A stretch of DNA of 58,715 nucleotides from Caryophanales bacterium UBA7642 (GCA_002483745.1 DLIM01000006.1:18193-76907), one strand, 5' to 3'; counted from the first letter of the stretch, positions 17,960 to 28,306 are shown. The notes: generated by a model from the sequence alone, not told the origin. Made by a program: numbers and translations.

Positions 17960-19467
17960 TGGAAGATATTAATGTCAGTATTAAGAAGTTAGCCGATTAT
18001 GCTATTGATAAGCATCTGATAAGTGAGACGGAGAAAAGCTATTCTATCAATTTGCTGCTTGATGTTTTGAATCTCAATGAATATGAGGAACCTTCGACAA
18101 CTTATTCCGATGTTGATTTAGAGAGCACCCTAGCTAATATCCTTGATTATGCCTACAGTCAAAAACTCTTTGCTGAGAACACAACTGTCTATCGTGATCT
18201 CTTTGATACTAAAGTAATGAATTGCTTTGTTCCTAGACCTGATACTATTAGTGCCAAGTTCTGGAATCTTTATAAAGATTTTTCACCTAAAGCGGCTACA
18301 GATTGGTATTATCAGTTCTCTAAGGACTCTGACTATATTAGAGACTATCGAGTCAAGAAAGATCTTAAGTGGAAGACTCCGACTGATTATGGTGACTTAG
18401 ATATTACTATCAATCTATCAAAACCGGAAAAAGATCCTAAGGCCATCATGGCTGCTAGGACTATGAAGCAGTCTTCTTACCCTAAATGTCAGCTCTGTAA
18501 AGAGAACATGGGCTATCGTGGAACCTTAAATCATCCCGCTAGAGAGACTATTCGTATTATTCCTTTAAGGCTTTATGGAGATAACTTCTTCCTTCAGTAT
18601 TCACCTTACTCATACTATAACGAACACTGCATCGTCTTTAACACTGAGCATATTCCTATGGTCATCAATGAGAAAGCTTTCCGTCATCTGATTGCCTTTG
18701 TAGAAATGTTCCCCTCCTATATGCTTGGTTCAAATGCTGACTTGCCGATTGTCGGTGGATCAATTCTTACTCATGATCACTACCAGGGCGGTTGCTACGA
18801 CTTCCCGATGTTTAGAGCCTCGGTGGTTTGTGATCTTCACTTCACTGGTTACGATAACGTTGAGGCATCTTTACTTAAATGGCCTTTAACTGTTATTAGA
18901 CTTAAGTGTTCTGATAAAGAAGAGCTAATCAAGCTTTCTACAAAGATTCTAACTGTCTGGAGAACCTATACTGATAAGAGCAGCCAAATTGAAGCCATGA
19001 CGAATGGCGAGATGCATAACACTGTTACTCCTATCTGCCGTAAAGAAAACGGTCTGTTTATTATGGACTTAGCTTTAAGAAACAACATCGCTACAGTCGA
19101 ATATCCTTTAGGCTTGTTCCATCCGCATCCGGAATACTGGAACATCAAGAAAGAGAATATCGGCTTAATCGAAGTCATGGGCTTAGCTATTTTGCCTTCT
19201 CGTCTTAAAAAGGAGTTAGGAGCGGTCAAAGACTGCCTTTTGAACAACAAGAATCTTAACGCTGACCCTTTAGCCAAGAAGCATGCTACTTGGGTTGAGG
19301 GATTTATCCATAACTATGATTACAATGCCAATAACATTGATGAGATTCTTCATAAGGAAGTTGGCCTGACTTTCATGAAGGTCCTAGAGTGCTCAGGAGT
19401 CTATAAGCAGACACCTTCTGGATATGAGGGAGTAGCTCGTTTCATCCAAGCCGTCAACCAAGCCTAA
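17959..19467 (+). CDS. galT: UDP-glucose-hexose-1-phosphate uridylyltransferase, class II
   Basis: Exchanges UMP between UDP-glucose and galactose-1-phosphate. The 502-residue length and the LCKENMGYRGTLNHPAR and EHCIVFNTEHIPM segments mark the class II (Firmicutes) GalT, which differs in sequence from the E. coli type. The start is a GTG overlapping the galK stop by one base, with GGAAGGAGG 9 bases upstream, so coupling is strong. It is the last gene of the galK-galT unit; galE is 16 kb away. Confidence 0.95.
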   Translation: MEDINVSIKKLADYAIDKHLISETEKSYSINLLLDVLNLNEYEEPSTTYSDVDLESTLANILDYAYSQKLFAENTTVYRDLFDTKVMNCFVPRPDTISAKFWNLYKDFSPKAATDWYYQFSKDSDYIRDYRVKKDLKWKTPTDYGDLDITINLSKPEKDPKAIMAARTMKQSSYPKCQLCKENMGYRGTLNHPARETIRIIPLRLYGDNFFLQYSPYSYYNEHCIVFNTEHIPMVINEKAFRHLIAFVEMFPSYMLGSNADLPIVGGSILTHDHYQGGCYDFPMFRASVVCDLHFTGYDNVEASLLKWPLTVIRLKCSDKEELIKLSTKILTVWRTYTDKSSQIEAMTNGEMHNTVTPICRKENGLFIMDLALRNNIATVEYPLGLFHPHPEYWNIKKENIGLIEVMGLAILPSRLKKELGAVKDCLLNNKNLNADPLAKKHATWVEGFIHNYDYNANNIDEILHKEVGLTFMKVLECSGVYKQTPSGYEGVARFIQAVNQA

Positions 19468-19476
19468 AAGTTAAAA

Positions 19477-19514
19477 AAGCCTTCACATTTAGTCTGTAGT
19501 GAAGGCTTTTATTT
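19477..19514 (+). terminator. Intrinsic terminator after galT
   Basis: Perfect 10-bp inverted repeat AAGCCTTCAC/GTGAAGGCTT with a 12-base loop, followed by TTATTTT. Confidence 0.85.
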
Positions 19515-19613
19515 TGGCTTAAAAAGATAGCAGGAGTACTTGGCCCCTTTGCCTTTTTTAGGCTCTTTAATATAAATAAATAGTAAATATATACTTTTTT
19601 ATGGCTGAATAAA

Positions 19614-19622
19614 TGTTATACT
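19614..19622 (+). promoter_or_regulatory. Extended -10 promoter for the ftsK operon
   Basis: TGTTATACT forms an extended -10 about 29 bases before the ftsK ATG. A second TATACTTTTTT lies about 27 bases upstream of it, so two starts are possible. Confidence 0.45.
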
Positions 19623-19650
19623 TTTTGTGTATCTTCTAATTGAACAAACT

Positions 19651-22599
19651 ATGGAAAACAATAATAAAAAAGATAAACCGGAATCGTTAAAGGATTGGCT
19701 TGTAATCTCTCTAGGCTTTATCCTTGTGCTTTTAGCTGTGATTGGTGGGACAGGGAAGACTTTTATTGGCGAATTTTTTACTTATAGCAGTGCCTATCTC
19801 TTTGGTGTCCTCTATCCGTTAGTTTTTGTCTTTATGGTTATTTTAGGAATCCGCCTGATTTATTCTAAGAAAGCTTTTCCTGTTAAAGGCTATGGCCTTT
19901 TCTGGGTTGGCTTATTTTTGATTCTTCTGAATGTCTTAGCTTTTGGCTCTTACCCCTTTATTTTGGAAGATAAGACTTTGAATTTCACACAGCTCAATGA
20001 TTTCTATTCTGATCGGGTCTTAGCTTTTGCTAGATACCCCTTCAATATTGATAACTATCAGTCCCTATCAGGATTAGGAGGCGGCTATATTGGAACCCTT
20101 TTAGTTACTCTCTTTGGCTCAATGTGGGGTTATATCGGAGATGCAGTTTTCTTCTCCATCATGCTTCTTCTAGGATTATTCTTTGTTTGCTTCAAGCCGG
20201 CTAAGAATGCCATTATTGAAGCCAAAGTTGAAAAGAATCAGAAAGTCGGCTATTCCTCGCCTTATCAGAAGAAGAACGGCAAGAGAATAAATAACGGCAA
20301 TCAGGATGATGAGATTCCTACCCCAATCAAAAGAGATCCTTCTTTAACCGATCCTTTTCCCACTGACTGGAGCAAGGACTATGCTGTCAGCGACAAAGAC
20401 AAAACCAAAGCCCTCTCTCCCGAAGAAGAACAGTTAGCTAAAAGAAACAGTGAATCTCAAGGTGGCTTTTCCAGCACCATGACGTTCTCAGCAGTTCCTG
20501 AAGCCCGTGATAGACCCTTAGTTGATCAAGACAATGAAAGAAAAATCACCAATTACTCTAGCCAGCCGGAAGAAAAGAAACCGGCTGACCCAATAGTTTC
20601 AATTCCTACAGTAGTAGCAACTAAGCCAACTATTGCTCCCGCTTTTACTCCCGCTTCTAATAGCTCTTCCTCTAATCAGCAACCTGATACGCCTTATCAA
20701 AGAAAAACTATTTCCACTCCCTTAAATGAAGAAGAGGAAAACTTCGATAATCTTTCTGAAGAAGATGACCTTAAGGCTAGCGACCTAGCTAAAGCCTTTA
20801 AGAACAATTCTCAGGCTAAAGATTCTTCGACTTTTGAAGTTGAAAAGCCTGACCCGGCCATTAACTATGAAAAAGAACAGGCTACTGTAGCCTCTCAGCC
20901 TTATGTCAACCCTTTAAAGAGACAGGCTGAGGAAGTCAGCTCTTCACCATTCAGAGAAACTAAGCCTCAGGAATTCAGCGTTGAATCAGAACAGAAAGAA
21001 GCAGAAAAGCCTACTGCTCCTGTTGAGACTGAAGAAGAAAAGGAAGCTCGTCTTGAACAGGAATACTTCATTCAGAAACAAAAGAACGAACAAGCAGAGA
21101 TTTTAAAGAAAGAGCAAGCCGAAAAGAAACGTCTTGATTCGATGATGAAGTATGTCACTGATAAACCTAAAAATTATACCTATAAATTGCCTGATGATTC
21201 TTTGTTGAATGATATTGATGATTCTGATAAATTGGCAGTCAATTCCGAATCGGCCCAGGAAAAAGCCAAGACTATCAACAAGGTCTTCGATGACTTTGGC
21301 GTTGGCGCCAAAGCTATCTCCTTTACTATTGGAGCCTCTGTTACTAGATTCAATATTCAGACTGACCCAGGAGTGAAAAGCGAAAAGATCACTTCTTTAG
21401 TCAATGAATTCCAGCGTGCCTTGGGCGGAGATAAATCAGTCCGTATTGAAACTGTTGTTGAAGGTAAGACAACTTCAGGAATCGAAGTCGGAAACGCCGC
21501 TCCTATGGCTGTTCCTTTTAAAGAAGCCTTTAGAGTCATAGAACAGAATTCTAACGATAATCTTCTCTTGCCGATAGGCAAAGATATTTCGGGTAAGATT
21601 GTTACCTTCCCGCTAAATGATATGCCTCACCTTTTGGTCGCCGGTACGACCGGTTCTGGCAAATCCGTTTTGGTCAATTGCATGATCATGACTTTGATCA
21701 TGAGAAATTATCCTAGCCAGCTTAAATTGATGCTGATTGATCCTAAGCAGGTTGAATTTGCTAAATATGCGATGGAACCTCATCTTTTCTGCCCGGTTAT
21801 TTCTGATAGCGGAGCCGCTATTAATGGTCTAAAGAAACTCTGCGATGAAATGGACCGCCGTTATACGGTCTTGAAGAATTGGTCTTGTGTAAAAATCAGT
21901 GAATACCGAAGCAAACGTGTAGGCAGAGAAGATCAGATGGAAGAACTACCTGATATTGTCTGCGTCATTGATGAATTTGCGGAATTGATGCAGACTTCCG
22001 AAGATGAGGTGGCAAGCTATGTCCAACGTCTGACTCAGAAAGCCAGAGCTGCCGGAATCTATTTGATTATTGCTACTCAACGTCCTGATAAGCATGTTAT
22101 TCCGATGGTCATTAAAGCTAACATTGTGTGCCGTATCGGTCTATCCTGCTCTTCTCAGGTCGATAGCCGAGTTATCTTGGATGAAAATGGCACAGAGACT
22201 TTATTAGGCAAAGGTGATTTGCTCTTTAAGTGCCCTGGCAAAAAGGCTTTGATTAGAGCCCAGTCGCCTTTCATTTCTAATCTGGATATGGATAAGGTTC
22301 TTGATTACGTGAAGAAGAATGCCGGCAATCCTTGCTATAACCCTGGCTTCTTGGATTTAGAAGTCAAGAGCGATGATCCTAGCAATGGCGAAGCTCCCAA
22401 TAGTGAAGACCTCTATCTTGAGATGAAAGAATTTGTTATGAAGACTGGCATTGTCTCTAAATCAAAACTGATGCGTAACTTCTCCTTGTCTTATTCGAAA
22501 GTCGATAGTTATTTGGTGAGACTGCTTCAAGATGGTATTATCATGCAGGTTCAGGGTGGCAAATATGCGGTGACGAAGAGATTGCCGATGGAGGATTAA
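19651..22599 (+). CDS. ftsK: DNA translocase FtsK/SpoIIIE
   Basis: Membrane-anchored motor that moves chromosomal DNA through the division septum. It has about four N-terminal membrane helices within the first 180 residues, a long Glu/Lys/Pro/Ser-rich linker (about 190-500), and a RecA-like motor with Walker A GTTGSGKS near 664-671 and Walker B IVCVIDEFAELM. The C-terminal winged-helix gamma domain contains KSKLMRNFSLSYSKV. The frame opens at a GTG (19627), but that lies at the predicted transcription start, so I chose the ATG at 19651 (982 residues). No good ribosome site is seen. It leads the six-gene operon through plsC. Confidence 0.92.
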   Translation: MENNNKKDKPESLKDWLVISLGFILVLLAVIGGTGKTFIGEFFTYSSAYLFGVLYPLVFVFMVILGIRLIYSKKAFPVKGYGLFWVGLFLILLNVLAFGSYPFILEDKTLNFTQLNDFYSDRVLAFARYPFNIDNYQSLSGLGGGYIGTLLVTLFGSMWGYIGDAVFFSIMLLLGLFFVCFKPAKNAIIEAKVEKNQKVGYSSPYQKKNGKRINNGNQDDEIPTPIKRDPSLTDPFPTDWSKDYAVSDKDKTKALSPEEEQLAKRNSESQGGFSSTMTFSAVPEARDRPLVDQDNERKITNYSSQPEEKKPADPIVSIPTVVATKPTIAPAFTPASNSSSSNQQPDTPYQRKTISTPLNEEEENFDNLSEEDDLKASDLAKAFKNNSQAKDSSTFEVEKPDPAINYEKEQATVASQPYVNPLKRQAEEVSSSPFRETKPQEFSVESEQKEAEKPTAPVETEEEKEARLEQEYFIQKQKNEQAEILKKEQAEKKRLDSMMKYVTDKPKNYTYKLPDDSLLNDIDDSDKLAVNSESAQEKAKTINKVFDDFGVGAKAISFTIGASVTRFNIQTDPGVKSEKITSLVNEFQRALGGDKSVRIETVVEGKTTSGIEVGNAAPMAVPFKEAFRVIEQNSNDNLLLPIGKDISGKIVTFPLNDMPHLLVAGTTGSGKSVLVNCMIMTLIMRNYPSQLKLMLIDPKQVEFAKYAMEPHLFCPVISDSGAAINGLKKLCDEMDRRYTVLKNWSCVKISEYRSKRVGREDQMEELPDIVCVIDEFAELMQTSEDEVASYVQRLTQKARAAGIYLIIATQRPDKHVIPMVIKANIVCRIGLSCSSQVDSRVILDENGTETLLGKGDLLFKCPGKKALIRAQSPFISNLDMDKVLDYVKKNAGNPCYNPGFLDLEVKSDDPSNGEAPNSEDLYLEMKEFVMKTGIVSKSKLMRNFSLSYSKVDSYLVRLLQDGIIMQVQGGKYAVTKRLPMED

Positions 22600-22602
22600 C
22601 CA

Positions 22603-23757
22603 ATGTCTCAGATTGAAAATTATTTGTATACTTCCGACTATGGCCAAAGAATAATTGTTAGAAGAGTCTTTCTTAAATCCAGTGATGTCGTTTTTGAGAA
22701 TCTTTATCTTTTAGCTGAGCTTCTTAATATGGCTCCTTGCTACACTGATAAAAAATTATTAAGCGAATATGCCGATGGTAAAGCCACTTTTAAAGCTTAT
22801 TGCTATGGCGGAGGTTATGTTTTTGAAGGAAGGTTATGCCAGACTCAAAACAAGAACCTTTTCTTCTTTAACAACCCTTATAAGAAAGGCATTTCTATTT
22901 TCAATGATATCTTCGAGCTAGGCTTTAAGACTGATGAAAAAGGTTTCCTTGCCGCTAAAGAAAGGGCCTTAGCTAATTACCTCTTAGTAAAGAAGGATCC
23001 TTCAAAGAACCTTGAAGGAAGAATGGAAATCAATTATGCCATTCCGAATATTGATGAAAAGCTTTTCAATGAAGTCACCTATGATGATGAAAAGCTACTT
23101 TTGAAAGCTATTAAGAGCAGTACTGTCGGTGAATATCTTTTCTTAGGGGAGAAGAGCAAGAAAGATCCTTTGGCTTTGCTTCCTAAGTATCAGGATGATT
23201 TCTCTTCTTTGACCTCTTCTTATTTACCTTCGTCAAAATCTTTTTCATCCGCTGATTTTAGTTCTGAGGCTTTGACTTACTTATTCAAAATCAAGGAAAT
23301 AAAGACTAGCCATGATATTGAAGTCCTGAAAGTCAGCTCTGATATTCTCTTTAAGGCTATCAGCTTGAGCTTTATGAAGTCTTTGAGCACTAAGACTAGT
23401 TATAGTATGCATGTCGTCAATAAAGAGACAATGGCTCTTGAGATTGTTGCTGAAGGCAGCCGTCTATCTGAAAACCAGTCTTATTTTCTCAATGATTTAG
23501 AGAAAACTATCAATACTAATAATGCTGACTTGATCTCTTCTTCCTTGAATGATTATGCTCTTTCACAAGTTGAACTTACCATTCATAGCTCTAAGGCTAT
23601 TGAAAAAGCTTTGCTATTACAGGATTTAGGAATCTCTTTTGAGAGTTTCTTTAAGGAACCGGATGTTAAAGCTGAAGAAGTTAAAGAGAGCCTTGCTGAC
23701 TTTAAGGAAATAAATAAGCTTACTGCCACTATCCTAAGAGGAAAAACCAATGATTAA
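22603..23757 (+). CDS. M16 peptidase-like protein, YmfF position, probably non-catalytic
   Basis: 384 residues with distant resemblance to the YmfF half of the YmfF/YmfH pair of M16 (insulinase-type) proteins that follow the ftsK/spoIIIE gene in Firmicutes. I find no HxxEH zinc motif. The name rests mainly on size, fold-like patterns (the GGGYVFEGRLCQTQNKNLFF strand set) and position between ftsK and a clearer M16 homologue. It overlaps the next gene by 8 bases. The cellular role of the family is unclear. No signal peptide is visible, so it is probably cytoplasmic. Confidence 0.5.
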   Translation: MSQIENYLYTSDYGQRIIVRRVFLKSSDVVFENLYLLAELLNMAPCYTDKKLLSEYADGKATFKAYCYGGGYVFEGRLCQTQNKNLFFFNNPYKKGISIFNDIFELGFKTDEKGFLAAKERALANYLLVKKDPSKNLEGRMEINYAIPNIDEKLFNEVTYDDEKLLLKAIKSSTVGEYLFLGEKSKKDPLALLPKYQDDFSSLTSSYLPSSKSFSSADFSSEALTYLFKIKEIKTSHDIEVLKVSSDILFKAISLSFMKSLSTKTSYSMHVVNKETMALEIVAEGSRLSENQSYFLNDLEKTINTNNADLISSSLNDYALSQVELTIHSSKAIEKALLLQDLGISFESFFKEPDVKAEEVKESLADFKEINKLTATILRGKTND

Positions 23758-24997
23758 AAATGATTTAGGACATCTTAACTGTCCCTTCTATGAGCAAAAG
23801 CTAGAGAATGGCTTAAATGTTATTTTTGTACCCAGAAAAAGCGAATTGAAGAGCGGTGTTATTTATATTGCTCAAGGCGGTTATCCTCACGATGAGGAAA
23901 TCAACTCTTCTAAGATTCCTTTTGGCTCCGCTTATTTCTTAGAGAAGATGATCATGTCTTATAAGACTAAGAATGAATTGAAAGCAATGAAGACTAACGG
24001 CACTAGCCATATTGATTTCTCCTATACTTGCTTCAATGTTGATACTCTTGGTGATGTCTTTTCAGCTATTCAATTAGTCTTAAATAAAATCTGCACTCTT
24101 GATTTTAATGAGGATGATGTGGAAAAATTCAAGCAGGACAATGCTTCCTTTTTCCAAAAGCAATCCGACGATCCTTTAATACAGACTAAGAAGGCCTGCC
24201 TTAATAATCTTTATTTCAATTCACCGATTAGGAATGGCTTCTTACCTACTAAGGAACAGTCAGTTTTCATCCATGCCTCTTCTTTAAAGAAACTTCTTAC
24301 TAAGTATTATGCTTCTAATAATATGACCATAATGATCTCTGGTGATTTCACTCCTGGTGAAGTCATTGCTAAGATCAAAGAGATGAAGGTCCCTGGGAAA
24401 ACCACCACCTATAGTAAAGCCGTTTCCTATCAGGAAGATTATTCTAAGGTCAATCATTACAATAAGACACTTCATCTTCCCTACAATTACAATGTCATGA
24501 ACTTAGGCTTTAAGTTTCCGGAAAGAAAGAAGCTTTATGACGACTATGGCATCATGATGTTTGAATCCTACGAGATTATCTCTAAGGTTCTCTTTACCGA
24601 AAACCTCAATTTCCTTAAAGGACTTCATGATATCAAATGCGATTTATTAGGGGTCTCCTTATCACAAGGCGGTGAAGATACCTATCTACTGCTTACGATG
24701 AAGTCTGATGACAAAAACACTTTAGGCAATTATCTGACTGATTATTGCAGCCGTTTAGACAAAAGATTCACGCATGCCGACTATCAAAGAGTAGTGAATA
24801 GCTATTACTATAAAGCTATCCGTGATTTGGCCTGCCCCAGAACGGCTTTAGATGATTTCACTGTTGCTTATGCCAACAATCTGCCTTTTACCGGCTTAGT
24901 TGGTTCTACTACTAAGATGCGCTTTGCTAATTTTAAAAACTTTGTGGCTTTAATATCTACTTATCCTAAAGCCACCTCTGTATTAGAAAAAATATGA
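23750..24997 (+). CDS. M16 peptidase-like protein, YmfH type, with degenerate zinc site
   Basis: 415 residues. The N-terminal pattern (KLENGLNVIFVP, then PFGSAYFLEKMI) aligns with the M16 pattern of a hydrophobic strand followed by G-AHFLEH. At the zinc motif HxxEH the residues are Tyr62-Phe-Leu-Glu65-Lys66, so both metal-binding His are replaced while Glu remains. It is therefore probably a non-peptidase M16 protein that may act with the preceding gene. It overlaps acpS by 4 bases. Confidence 0.65.
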   Translation: MIKNDLGHLNCPFYEQKLENGLNVIFVPRKSELKSGVIYIAQGGYPHDEEINSSKIPFGSAYFLEKMIMSYKTKNELKAMKTNGTSHIDFSYTCFNVDTLGDVFSAIQLVLNKICTLDFNEDDVEKFKQDNASFFQKQSDDPLIQTKKACLNNLYFNSPIRNGFLPTKEQSVFIHASSLKKLLTKYYASNNMTIMISGDFTPGEVIAKIKEMKVPGKTTTYSKAVSYQEDYSKVNHYNKTLHLPYNYNVMNLGFKFPERKKLYDDYGIMMFESYEIISKVLFTENLNFLKGLHDIKCDLLGVSLSQGGEDTYLLLTMKSDDKNTLGNYLTDYCSRLDKRFTHADYQRVVNSYYYKAIRDLACPRTALDDFTVAYANNLPFTGLVGSTTKMRFANFKNFVALISTYPKATSVLEKI

Positions 24998-25329
24998 AGA
25001 TAACTGGAGTAGGCATTGATTTAGCATTAGTATCACGCTTTAAAGATAAAGCTGATCTAGCTAAAAGGATTCTTTCACCTAATGAGTTTTCTCTTTATGA
25101 GAAAAGCCACTCTCCTGATGCTTACTTAGCTAGCCGTTTTGCTGTTAAGGAAAGCTATGTCAAAGCTTCTAATGATAAGACTATCGATTATCGGGCTATC
25201 GAAGTCCAAGATGATTCTACTGGCAAGCCTCATTTGTTGATTGATGGCAAAGAAATCAACGCCTTTATCTCTATTACTCATGAAGAAGAGGCTGGGGCGA
25301 TTGTGATATTATATGAGATGGAAAAATAG
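24994..25329 (+). CDS. acpS: Holo-[acyl-carrier-protein] synthase
   Basis: Transfers 4'-phosphopantetheine from CoA to acyl carrier protein. 111 residues with GIDL at the N-terminus (Asp metal ligand), SRFAVKESYVKA containing the conserved FAxKE, and SITHE near the C-terminus. It is translationally coupled to the M16-like gene (4-base overlap). Confidence 0.92.
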   Translation: MKITGVGIDLALVSRFKDKADLAKRILSPNEFSLYEKSHSPDAYLASRFAVKESYVKASNDKTIDYRAIEVQDDSTGKPHLLIDGKEINAFISITHEEEAGAIVILYEMEK

Positions 25330-25343
25330 AAAGATAAACCACC

Positions 25344-27497
25344 ATGGAAAAAGCATTAATTCAGGCCACCGCTAAAAGTAATAATGTCATCGAAGTCTAT
25401 GTCAGCAAAGATTTTTGCTTTTCCGAATTGAAGGTTTTCCGTCTTTACGAGAATGGTAAATTAGTTCAGAAGATTAAGCCTGTCAGCATGTCGGAATCAA
25501 CTTCTAGTTATATCTATACTCTCTTACTTAAAGAGTACCAATATACTCCGGGATTTACTTATGAGCTTGCTACTGAGCATAACTATTTTGTTTCTATCGA
25601 TATTTCTTTTATTGCTACCACTAAGGAATTCGAAGAGAAGTACCGCTATGATGGAAAACTTGGTGCTATCTATTCCAAAAACTCCACTGTCTTCAGAGTT
25701 TTCTCCCCTTTTGCTACTCAAATAGTCCTTAATCTTATCAGGAAGGATTCTCATGAGATTGAATGCTTCAATATGAATCATAATCTCAAGAATGGTATCT
25801 ATGAGACCACTATTCCTGGCGATTTAGATGAAGCTAGCTATACCTTTTCAGCGACTGTCTTTGGCAACACCAAGGAAGTCGTGGATCCTTATGCCTATGG
25901 TCTTAACAGCAATTCCCGAAAAGGCTTTGTTATCAATCCGGATAGAGTCAAAGAAATAAAAACTAATTCGGATCAGCTTCCGGAATTCAAAGACTATCAG
26001 AAAGCTGTCATCTATGAATGCGATGTCAGAGATATGACAAGCCTTACTTCAGTCCCTGACAAAGGAACTTATAAGGCCTTAAGCCAAGAAGGGCTTAAAG
26101 AAAAGAATATTCCAGTCGGATTAGACTATTTAGCATCTTTAGGAGTCAGTCATATTCAGCTTCAGCCAATCTTGGATTTCCAGACCATTGATGATGATCA
26201 TCCTTTTGATTCTTATAACTGGGGTTATGACCCTTCTTTCTTCTTTGCTCCTGAAGGCAGCTATTCCCTTAATCCTAATGATCCTTATAGCCGAGTAGTC
26301 GAATTAAGAAATTTAATTGCCTCTTTCCATGCTAAAGGCCTAAGAGTCAACATCGATGTTGTCTATAACCATGTCTTTTCCGCTGATTTCAATTCTTTAG
26401 CTATCTTAGTGCCTCAGTATTATTTCCGTCTCAACGGCGATAAGACTTTATCTAATGGCTCTGGCTGCGGCAACGATTTTGAATCCTGCCACTATATGGC
26501 AAGGAAACTCATCATTGATTCTTTGCTCCATCTGCTTGATTTCTATGATGTGGATGGCTTCAGATTCGATTTAATGGGTATTATTGATACTGATACATTG
26601 AAATTGGCTTTTGATGAAGTCAAGAAAGTCAAAGCTGACATCATGTTCTATGGCGAAGGCTGGGATTTATGGACTAATCTTCCGGCTGATAAGAAAGGCA
26701 GCTATTTCAATGCCGATAAGATGCCTTATTGTGCTTTCTTTAATGACCGTTTCCGCGATGTAGTCAAAGGTAAGAGCAACGCTTCGGAATTGCTCGTTAA
26801 AGGCTATCTCTCTGGTGATACTAACTATCTGGATGGTTTCAAGCATGTCCTGTTAGGATCTTCGGTAGCTTTAGCCTTTGCTCCTTTATTTAAGTCTCCG
26901 ACTCAGTCGGTCAATTACGTTGAATGCCATGATAACAACACTCTTTACGATAAGCTTCTAGCCTGCTGCCCCGAAGATAAGCCCGATGAGATCCTAAAGA
27001 GAATCAAGATGTGCAATATGGCTGTGCTTTTAGCTTGCGGTATTCCTTTCTTCCATGAAGGACAGGAAATCGGCCATTCTAAAGGCGGTATTGCTAATTC
27101 CTATAATTCATCCGATAAAGTCAACGGCTTTGATTATTCCTTGGTTGAGAAAAGAAAGAGCCTTTATGAGTTCTTTAAGGATGCTGTTGAATTCACAAAG
27201 CGCTTCTATACGCTAGCAAATGGCGAATTTGATACCTTGAGCACTCATATCACTTTCGATAATCTCCCAGAAGGGGCCGTGAAGATCAATTATAATTTCA
27301 CAGACTTTACTGTCTTTGTGATTTTTAATCCCAGCAAGAAGTCTTTTGTCTACTCTTTTAACGATTATGTCAACTTAGTCTTCAATGAATCAGGCAATGT
27401 AGAAAAGAGCGACTTCTATATCCGAATGGCTATCATCAATGCTCTATCTGTCAATATCTTCACAGCCAGGAAAGGAAAAGATAGTAAAAAGCAATGA
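25344..27497 (+). CDS. pulA: Type I pullulanase (GH13), cytoplasmic
   Basis: Hydrolyses alpha-1,6 branches of pullulan, glycogen or limit dextrins. It has an N-terminal domain, a CBM48-like region (about 105-185), and a GH13 barrel. The pullulanase signature YNWGYDP is at 291-297, region I DVVYNH near 338-343, region II has the nucleophile Asp409 in DGFRFDL, region III the acid/base Glu438 in YGEGWD, and region IV is ECHDN. No signal peptide is visible, so it probably works on intracellular glucan, linking it to the glg genes 11 kb away. The ribosome site is weak. It overlaps plsC by 4 bases. Confidence 0.92.
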   Translation: MEKALIQATAKSNNVIEVYVSKDFCFSELKVFRLYENGKLVQKIKPVSMSESTSSYIYTLLLKEYQYTPGFTYELATEHNYFVSIDISFIATTKEFEEKYRYDGKLGAIYSKNSTVFRVFSPFATQIVLNLIRKDSHEIECFNMNHNLKNGIYETTIPGDLDEASYTFSATVFGNTKEVVDPYAYGLNSNSRKGFVINPDRVKEIKTNSDQLPEFKDYQKAVIYECDVRDMTSLTSVPDKGTYKALSQEGLKEKNIPVGLDYLASLGVSHIQLQPILDFQTIDDDHPFDSYNWGYDPSFFFAPEGSYSLNPNDPYSRVVELRNLIASFHAKGLRVNIDVVYNHVFSADFNSLAILVPQYYFRLNGDKTLSNGSGCGNDFESCHYMARKLIIDSLLHLLDFYDVDGFRFDLMGIIDTDTLKLAFDEVKKVKADIMFYGEGWDLWTNLPADKKGSYFNADKMPYCAFFNDRFRDVVKGKSNASELLVKGYLSGDTNYLDGFKHVLLGSSVALAFAPLFKSPTQSVNYVECHDNNTLYDKLLACCPEDKPDEILKRIKMCNMAVLLACGIPFFHEGQEIGHSKGGIANSYNSSDKVNGFDYSLVEKRKSLYEFFKDAVEFTKRFYTLANGEFDTLSTHITFDNLPEGAVKINYNFTDFTVFVIFNPSKKSFVYSFNDYVNLVFNESGNVEKSDFYIRMAIINALSVNIFTARKGKDSKKQ

Positions 27498-28306
27498 AAT
27501 ATGTAAGATATGTTCTTACTGCCTTGCCAACTATCATTCATTACTACCCTTACTTAAATAAATGCAGCAAGAAACCGGAATATCAGACTATTACTGAACG
27601 TTTCAACAAAGCTCAGGAATTCCTTAGGACCGTCAATAGGAAGGCTTTCCATATTGTCTTCTATATTTCCGGTCAGGAAAAACTACCTAAAGGGCAAGTC
27701 ATCTTTACTCCTAACCACACTTCTAACGGTGATCCTATCACGATGCTCTGCACTGCTGATCGGCCGATTGCTTTTCTTTCCAAGAAGGAAGTTTTGAAGA
27801 TGCCTATCATCGGTAAAGCCAACAAGACCTTGAAAGGCAGCTTTATTGATAGAGCTGATTTAAGAAGCGAATTAGTAGCTTTCAAGCAGATTGATAAAGA
27901 ATTAGATGAATCTCCTGAACTTTCTTATGTGATTTTCCCTGAAGGGACGAGATCTTTAGGACCGGATTTTAAGTTAGGTCAATTCCATCCCGGCTCATTC
28001 AAAGTAGCATATAACAGGAATCTTCCAATCTGCCCAGTAGTTATGTATTTGACGGATAGAGTTCTAAATCCTCATTACCACTATAAGAAATATCCGATTC
28101 AGGTGAGATTCTTGGCTCCTCTTTATCCGGCTGACTATGAGGATATGACTACTAAGGATATTGCCAATCTTCTTTCTCAAAGAATGGCAATTGCCTTAGA
28201 GGAAATGAAGAAATCTGATCCTCTTCTAGTTAAGAATCTTAATGGCTATTCGGATAAGAAGATCAGTAAAGTTCTGATCTGCAAGAAAGACATTAAGAAA
28301 AGATAA
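27494..28306 (+). CDS. plsC: 1-acyl-sn-glycerol-3-phosphate acyltransferase
   Basis: Adds the second acyl chain to lysophosphatidic acid at the membrane. 270 residues with the acyltransferase motif NHTSNGD (the NHx4D block), a GSFIDRAD block and FPEGTRS. It is the last gene of the ftsK operon. Its stop lies 2 bases from the end of the opposing ligase gene. Confidence 0.9.
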   Translation: MKYVRYVLTALPTIIHYYPYLNKCSKKPEYQTITERFNKAQEFLRTVNRKAFHIVFYISGQEKLPKGQVIFTPNHTSNGDPITMLCTADRPIAFLSKKEVLKMPIIGKANKTLKGSFIDRADLRSELVAFKQIDKELDESPELSYVIFPEGTRSLGPDFKLGQFHPGSFKVAYNRNLPICPVVMYLTDRVLNPHYHYKKYPIQVRFLAPLYPADYEDMTTKDIANLLSQRMAIALEEMKKSDPLLVKNLNGYSDKKISKVLICKKDIKKR

